Source: Epiperipatus broadwayi
Taxonomy: Eukaryota > Onychophora > Udeonychophora > Euonychophora > Peripatidae
Assembly (NCBI GenBank): GCA_028023455.1
Contig: JAQFVV010012396.1
Location: forward strand, 2,920,156 to 2,984,155
DNA length: 64,000 nt
Reading direction: 5' to 3'
The number at the start of each line of letters is the position of its first letter. Within the stretch, counting starts at the first letter, position 1. The position numbers were made by a program, and so were the translations under genes. Positions 59,330-64,000 of this stretch are shown in pieces. The notes beneath the pieces are model-generated. The model did not search any database and was not told the origin of the DNA. It saw only the letters and a program-made list of their open reading frames with translations.

Positions 59330-59520
59330 GAATAATATCAACAGTCCATCTTGTGGCTGGATTTGAACCATTAAAAATATAAATCAACAGTCAACCTTGT
59401 GACTGGATTGGAAATGGGTCTTCTGTAGACCAGGCTAACTATTGAGCCTTTGCCATCTTGGGCAATTATATAAACATAACTTGGATGCACCAGCTTAGTG
59501 CCCATCCATTAAAATACACA
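59330..59520 (-). mobile_element. tRNA-like SINE candidate with a short internal duplication
   Basis: On the minus strand ATGGTTCAAATCCAGCCACA contains a box-B-like GGTTCAAATCC. A related GGATTGGAAATGGG/CAATCCAGTCACAAGG copy sits about 50 bp away, so ATCCAGNCACAAG-TGACTGT occurs twice. Upstream on the minus strand, GGCTCAATAGTTAGCCTGGT with CTACAGAAGACCC resembles a tRNA D-arm to anticodon-arm region. The block is clearly GC-richer than its flanks. No target-site duplication was identified. Confidence 0.5.
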
Positions 59521-60415
59521 ATAATCAGAAATCAAAACAATAATGCTGGGACAGTTAAAACATGCTGATCATCATCAATGCTCAGGCCATTTGTACTGGC
59601 CAATTATAAACTTAAATTTTTAATAAGACTAAAGTAAAATAAAAAAATAATAGTGTGTGGGCTTTAAAAAGTATCCTCTTTTGCATCAACCAGGATGATG
59701 ATTGATCATCTCTGGATGCCCAAAGCACTAAACACATCCCCATTTATCTGTGTCTGAATCTAGCCCAGAAAACACAAGCTCTATTACTGTATGTAAACAA
59801 GAGATGATGGAATACAATTTCAACAATTAAATAAGTTTATTAATAACAATAAAAATAAATAAAATATAAGGGTTTTGATTTTGAAAAGTATCCAATAATA
59901 AAAGTCATTACACTGTAATTTACAATATTACTATAAAATTCCAGTTATTACATTAATTGCATTATTTCTTAATAAGTATATATAAACGCATTTATATATC
60001 TGTACACAGATGTGTGTTTTATAATAAACAAGGAAAACATTTCAATTAACATAAAATAATTATAAAAAAAAGATTAAACTTTACAGGTATATGCTGCATA
60101 CAGACACGTGATTTAGGTACATACACTTAATATTCAATAACAAAATGCTTAAATTTGCATATATGTCCTATTTGATAAGCATTAAGATATATGTGTGCAC
60201 AGATTATTTATAAATTCAATTTTGTCAAACAATAAATAATAATTTCTACAATTACAAATTGCACTTGAATATACATAAAATTTCCATTTTTAATCAATAT
60301 TAAAAAAAACTCAGTTTATCAAATTCTATTACAGCTTTCTTAATTCTTTTTTTTTTTTTTAAAAAAAATATAGTCAATTTTTGAGAGATTAGAAAGCTTT
60401 TTATCAAGTTATCCC
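59521..60415. other. Mixed AT-rich DNA with a GC-richer patch
   Basis: A GC-richer patch at 59660-59800 (CCCAAAGCACTAAACACATC and GTGTCTGAATCTAGCCCAG) vaguely resembles the CAGACACTAGATC part of family P but is not alignable with confidence. The rest is AT-rich. Confidence 0.4.
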
Positions 60416-61040
60416 TTAACTAATTATAAACGTCTTTAATTTTAAAAATATAGATTTAAAATGTCCATCAAATAAATTATTGAAAAACAACTCAATTTTG
60501 TATGCAAGTTTATCTGTGCTTCTCTTTGCATATGTAGACACAGCAGCATACCGTATAACTGCTTCTTTATTCAGCAGCTTTCTTGGGCAAGCTGTTTTTT
60601 GGTCATTCCAGGAAATTGTCATCATCAGGTAAATACATAATTTAGGTATGGTTGGCTTTTTCCTTTCTGAAGTCAGTTCCACTTATACTTGGATTTTGTA
60701 AACTTCAGGTCAGCAAGCTGTTTTCCAGAACACTTTTAAGGCTATGAATTACAAAGAATCTTGACCCGTTTCCTCTATGCCACTTCCTTGCATTCTTAAA
60801 TCCTCATGGCAGTTCTCTTGATAATTATACTAGCCATCTTTGCAGCTAGCTTTACTATGGCTATTTTCTGCTACAGTTACCAACTCTTCACAAAATACTT
60901 GAGCCAACTTTATAGCTAGCTCTTCTGCTAACTCTTATAAAACTGCAAGCCAAACTGTTCTTTTCAAAATCACTATCCAGACTGGCTGATATTTTTTATC
61001 AGCTCTTTTTATAAAATCATCTGAGGTGTTATAACAATAC
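60416..61040 (-). other. GC-richer patch with protein-like minus-strand reading, unidentified
   Basis: The minus-strand frame 60682-60416 (88 codons, CPRKLLNKEAVIRYAAVSTY, AKRSTDKLAYKIELFF) and a second open stretch further upstream (about 60990-60800: LAEELAIKLAQVFCEELVTV, AENSHSKASCKDG) both contain an ELA-K-like word. This hints at related helical segments or an internal repeat. No family was recognised, and stops separate the two. GCTAGC words recur on the plus strand. It could be a decayed exon, a transposon piece or a repeat. Confidence 0.3.
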
Positions 61041-62109
61041 CTTGATTAAAAACAGATTTTATTTTTATCTCTAATCCTTTAGAATCTATCTATATACATG
61101 TTTTTACTTAGGGGATTTTTAATAGATAAAAATTTTGTTTAATTAATTAAAAAATTCCAAAAATAAGTATGGTGTTTTTACATTTCAAAATCAGAATAAT
61201 AGTGATAATAATACAATATTTATATTTATTCAGACCTTTTAAAAGTTTAATTTATAAAACAATATTTTAAATTAGAGTTATTATTTATTTATTTCTATTT
61301 CAGTAAATGTAGAAAATATCTATAATTTTTGTCTGTGTTTATTTTTACTTTTCCTTTATTTTATGTATATATATATATATGCACATACACTATACTAGTG
61401 TAGGCTATGTAAGCCAAATGGTTACAATATATATTATTAATGATCATAAATTACATATAATTTTAATGGATGAAAATATATTACATACAAATAATTAAAT
61501 TATTAATTGTACAATCCAGTTACAATATGATAGTTTCAATATAGTAATCTTAATATATATATATATATTATAACCCTTTGGTTTATTCCATCTAAACCAA
61601 ATATGATAAACTTAAGTAATGATGGAAAATTTTTTTTTTTGGATAAAGAAAAGTTAGAGTTTTGGCTTGAGAAAGTAATGGCTATATAGATTACAAGTAA
61701 CAGATATAGAGACAGTTTGTGTGTTTGTCTGCAAGGTATTACTAAAGAGTTGCTGAGAAGTAAGAGTGAATCATTTTGTCAGTAGCTTTAGTTAACAGAG
61801 AATAAGTTTACAGTTATAGGAGATTGTGGTAGATCTTTATGGTTATGATTATCTAAAAATTATAAATTTATATGCTTGAAATTATAAGCAATTGTGAGAG
61901 ATATTTTGTTCTCATAATCTAAATAATCAGTTTTATGTTTGATAGTCTGTACAGTGTATGTGTGTGTGTGTGTAATGCAGACATATGGGTTGATTTTTCT
62001 CTTTCCTTTAAAGAAACTGAAATAATTTTTTTCTTTAAATTATTAAAATGTAAATCTAAATAAGAAATTATTTAGATGGAATGACTGTCGTCTTTGTTTG
62101 ACCAAAACA
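61041..62109. other. AT-rich DNA with short microsatellites
   Basis: TATA runs lie near 61370 and 61555, and a TG run at 61959-61972. No coding relic was recognised. Confidence 0.5.
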
Positions 62110-62890
62110 AGTGTTAGCAAGCTTATGTTTTAATTATACCGTCGTTAAAACTAAATTTCATAAATTGACCAGAGACATGTGAATTAAAAAAGATCTGGTT
62201 TAAGATCAAAGAGAAACGATTAGGAAGGATAACACCTTGGTGAGAGTAATGGCTCTGAATGGAAATTGTTTTATGACTAGACTTGGGAAGAAATCACTGG
62301 GGGAGGGGGTAACAGACTTTCTTTTTTCTTTTAAACTATAAAAACTAAAAGAACAAAGGAGAAAGGGGGAGAAAAAGAAACTTTTGCTGATTGAAACTAA
62401 GCTAGCTAACTAAAACTAAAATTCATATCTAAAAGTATATATTTTGTAAGTTTTTTTAAAATTTTCTATACAATTTTAATAATGAAATCAAATTGTATCG
62501 TAGACCCAAATATGAAGTTCTAATTCAAAAATCATGGTGCATATCTCTGTCTTCTCAAAATTAATCATGAAGAAGTCAACTTTTGATAAGTTATTGTCTG
62601 CTCAAATTTTATCCAATCTACTTATAAAATCTCCTATAAGGAGAAAATGGTCAAATTTCTTCTATCAAATTAAAAGATCAATTCCATTTATATGGCTATT
62701 TAAGATTCGTTTAAAGAATTACAACGATCTTCTGTTATAATATTTTGAAAATAAAGTTTATTCATGTTAGTAATCAAAAGCTGCATCTTGCCATAATTTG
62801 AACCTTTAAATATCTACAATCAAAGAAAAGAAGAAAGGAGAACAAAGGAATTCAATCTCCGGAAGAATCATCAAGTGGAAGGTAACAACA
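62110..62890 (+). promoter_or_regulatory. LTR-like or promoter-like signals at the right end (tentative)
   Basis: A G-rich stretch (GGGGGAGGGGG near 62300) precedes TATAAAAA at 62337-62344, an AATAAA at 62750-62755 and a purine-rich leader. A sequence TGGAAGGTAACAACAG at 62876-62891 follows directly after ATCATCAAG. In LTR retrotransposons a TGG-starting primer-binding site sits just past a CA-ended LTR, so the order fits loosely. No TG start was fixed, no second LTR or gag/pol frame is seen before the window ends, and the TATA-to-AATAAA distance is long. A host promoter is equally possible. Confidence 0.2.
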
Positions 62891-64000
62891 GAACGTTTTA
62901 AATTTATTAACTATAACGTATCTACATTCTGATTTAAATATCTACAAAGTTTAAAGTAACTAATTATCTACGTTTTATATCTATCTTGATTCAAATGACT
63001 GTCTGTGCGTTTTTAAGTAAAGTTAACTGTCTGAGGTGCAATTGATAGCTATCTCAAGTAAAATGAACCAAATATAGTAATTAATTAATGAACTGTGGAA
63101 GAAAGGAGAAATTTAGAGAGACTGTCTGTAATACTGATATTTATTCTTCATTTATTTCATTAATATAATGTCATTTATTTATTTTTTTATCATTATTATT
63201 ATTAGTATTATATGTCATTTTTTGTTTATATGCTATGTAACACTCTGATCACTAGATTATTTAATTTAATATTTTGTTTATGTTTAAAATGTGAAGGAAA
63301 GAGAGAAAAATGATTTTGATACCATTTGAATATAGATGCTCCCGTAAATTTAGACTTAAAAGTAAAGAGAGAAATGATATAAATATTTTATTACTCTTAA
63401 CAAAATTTTAATTATGCTTGATAGTAAATAATGAAGAGTGAGAGGATGGTCATAAAACCCATTATTATGCCGTGAGTATTGATCTGTTATTGATATAGAT
63501 ATTAGGTATGTTATTGGCTTGACCGGTTAAAATTAAAATAATTCATCTATGTATTGATTTGAGATCCGGTTAGTCTTGTCATTATCTAGACTAGAATCGA
63601 TGTATGTGTGGGCAGATTTAGAGTTATAAATGCTTATCATTACTAATGAAAGTAATCCTACCACCCAAGGGATGAGAAATGGTTGTCTCCAGATTTATAG
63701 ATACCATAGCAGTTAGAGGACTAAGTTTCCATTTATTTATTAAGATAGGGAATCAGTAATAAAGTTACTGTTTAAGTACAGAAAATGTTGCAAGCCAATA
63801 TAGGGAATAAGTGTCTAAGACAAGCTCTTTACACAATTCTGGATCTTAGGATAGATCTCTCCCTGGCTCAAGCAAATCGTTTAAGTTTAAAGTCGATACC
63901 GTTGTTGTTGTTATATTTCCCTTATCGAGTTATAGACGCTGTATGGCAATGTGATATGAAGAGAGTGTTTCTTATCTGAGACATACCAACGTTGCCCGGA
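62891..64000. other. Less AT-rich DNA at the right edge, nothing recognised
   Basis: Composition rises toward the edge, with more CG dinucleotides after 63860. The 64-codon frame 63785-63979 (MLQANIGNKCLRQALYTILD...) has no domain I recognise. A gene or element may continue beyond the window. Confidence 0.4.

Overview
The window is non-coding eukaryotic DNA, very AT-rich (roughly three quarters A+T by eye, not counted), from an invertebrate metazoan I cannot name. The eukaryotic call rests on decayed reverse-transcriptase retroelements of three or more lineages, tRNA-derived short repeats (SINEs) with RNA polymerase III box A/box B motifs, target-site duplications, many microsatellites, and no bacterial-style gene packing. 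I found no intact host gene, no rRNA gene, no functional tRNA gene and no CRISPR array. Nearly all open frames of 60-100 codons are chance frames in AT-rich DNA. The exceptions are fragments of retroelement proteins.

Layout. 0-10 kb: a tandem repeat cut by the window edge, four foldback palindromes, a dispersed repeat and a GC-richer patch with a TATA box. 9.9-10.5 kb: a palindrome abutting the GIY-YIG endonuclease end of a Penelope-like element (PLE). 12.4-14.2 kb: a decayed LINE (A) holding a 117-bp SINE with a 10-bp target-site duplication. 15.6-19.4 kb: a second LINE (B), split by about 2.6 kb of GC-richer foreign DNA. 21.8-23.6 kb: a third LINE (C), split by a 326-bp foldback element with an 11-bp target-site duplication. 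24-42 kb: a local segmental duplication, a second SINE copy, three palindromes with tRNA-like sequence, duplicated blocks and one unidentified coding relic. 43.6-44.9 kb: a PLE reverse-transcriptase relic. 45.5 kb: a long (AT)n tract. 45.6-50.2 kb: a long G-poor, strand-skewed block. 50.25-51.54 kb: a PLE fragment bounded by inverted repeats of about 190 bp. 54-64 kb: another large palindrome, a SINE-like repeat, an unexplained GC-richer patch and possible LTR-like signals at the right end.

The most notable theme is that about eleven long imperfect palindromes occupy the window. Several look like inverted dimers of tRNA-derived or other short repeats. One family is present both as a monomer (39.9 kb) and as an inverted dimer (54.8 kb). 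Another is a head-to-head SINE dimer with facing tRNA-like promoters (40.1 kb), with a shortened relative inserted in LINE C (22.3 kb). Nested insertions give a relative order: the LINEs are oldest, and the SINE and foldback inserted later. All similarity calls come from reading translations and repeats by eye. No database search or alignment score supports them.
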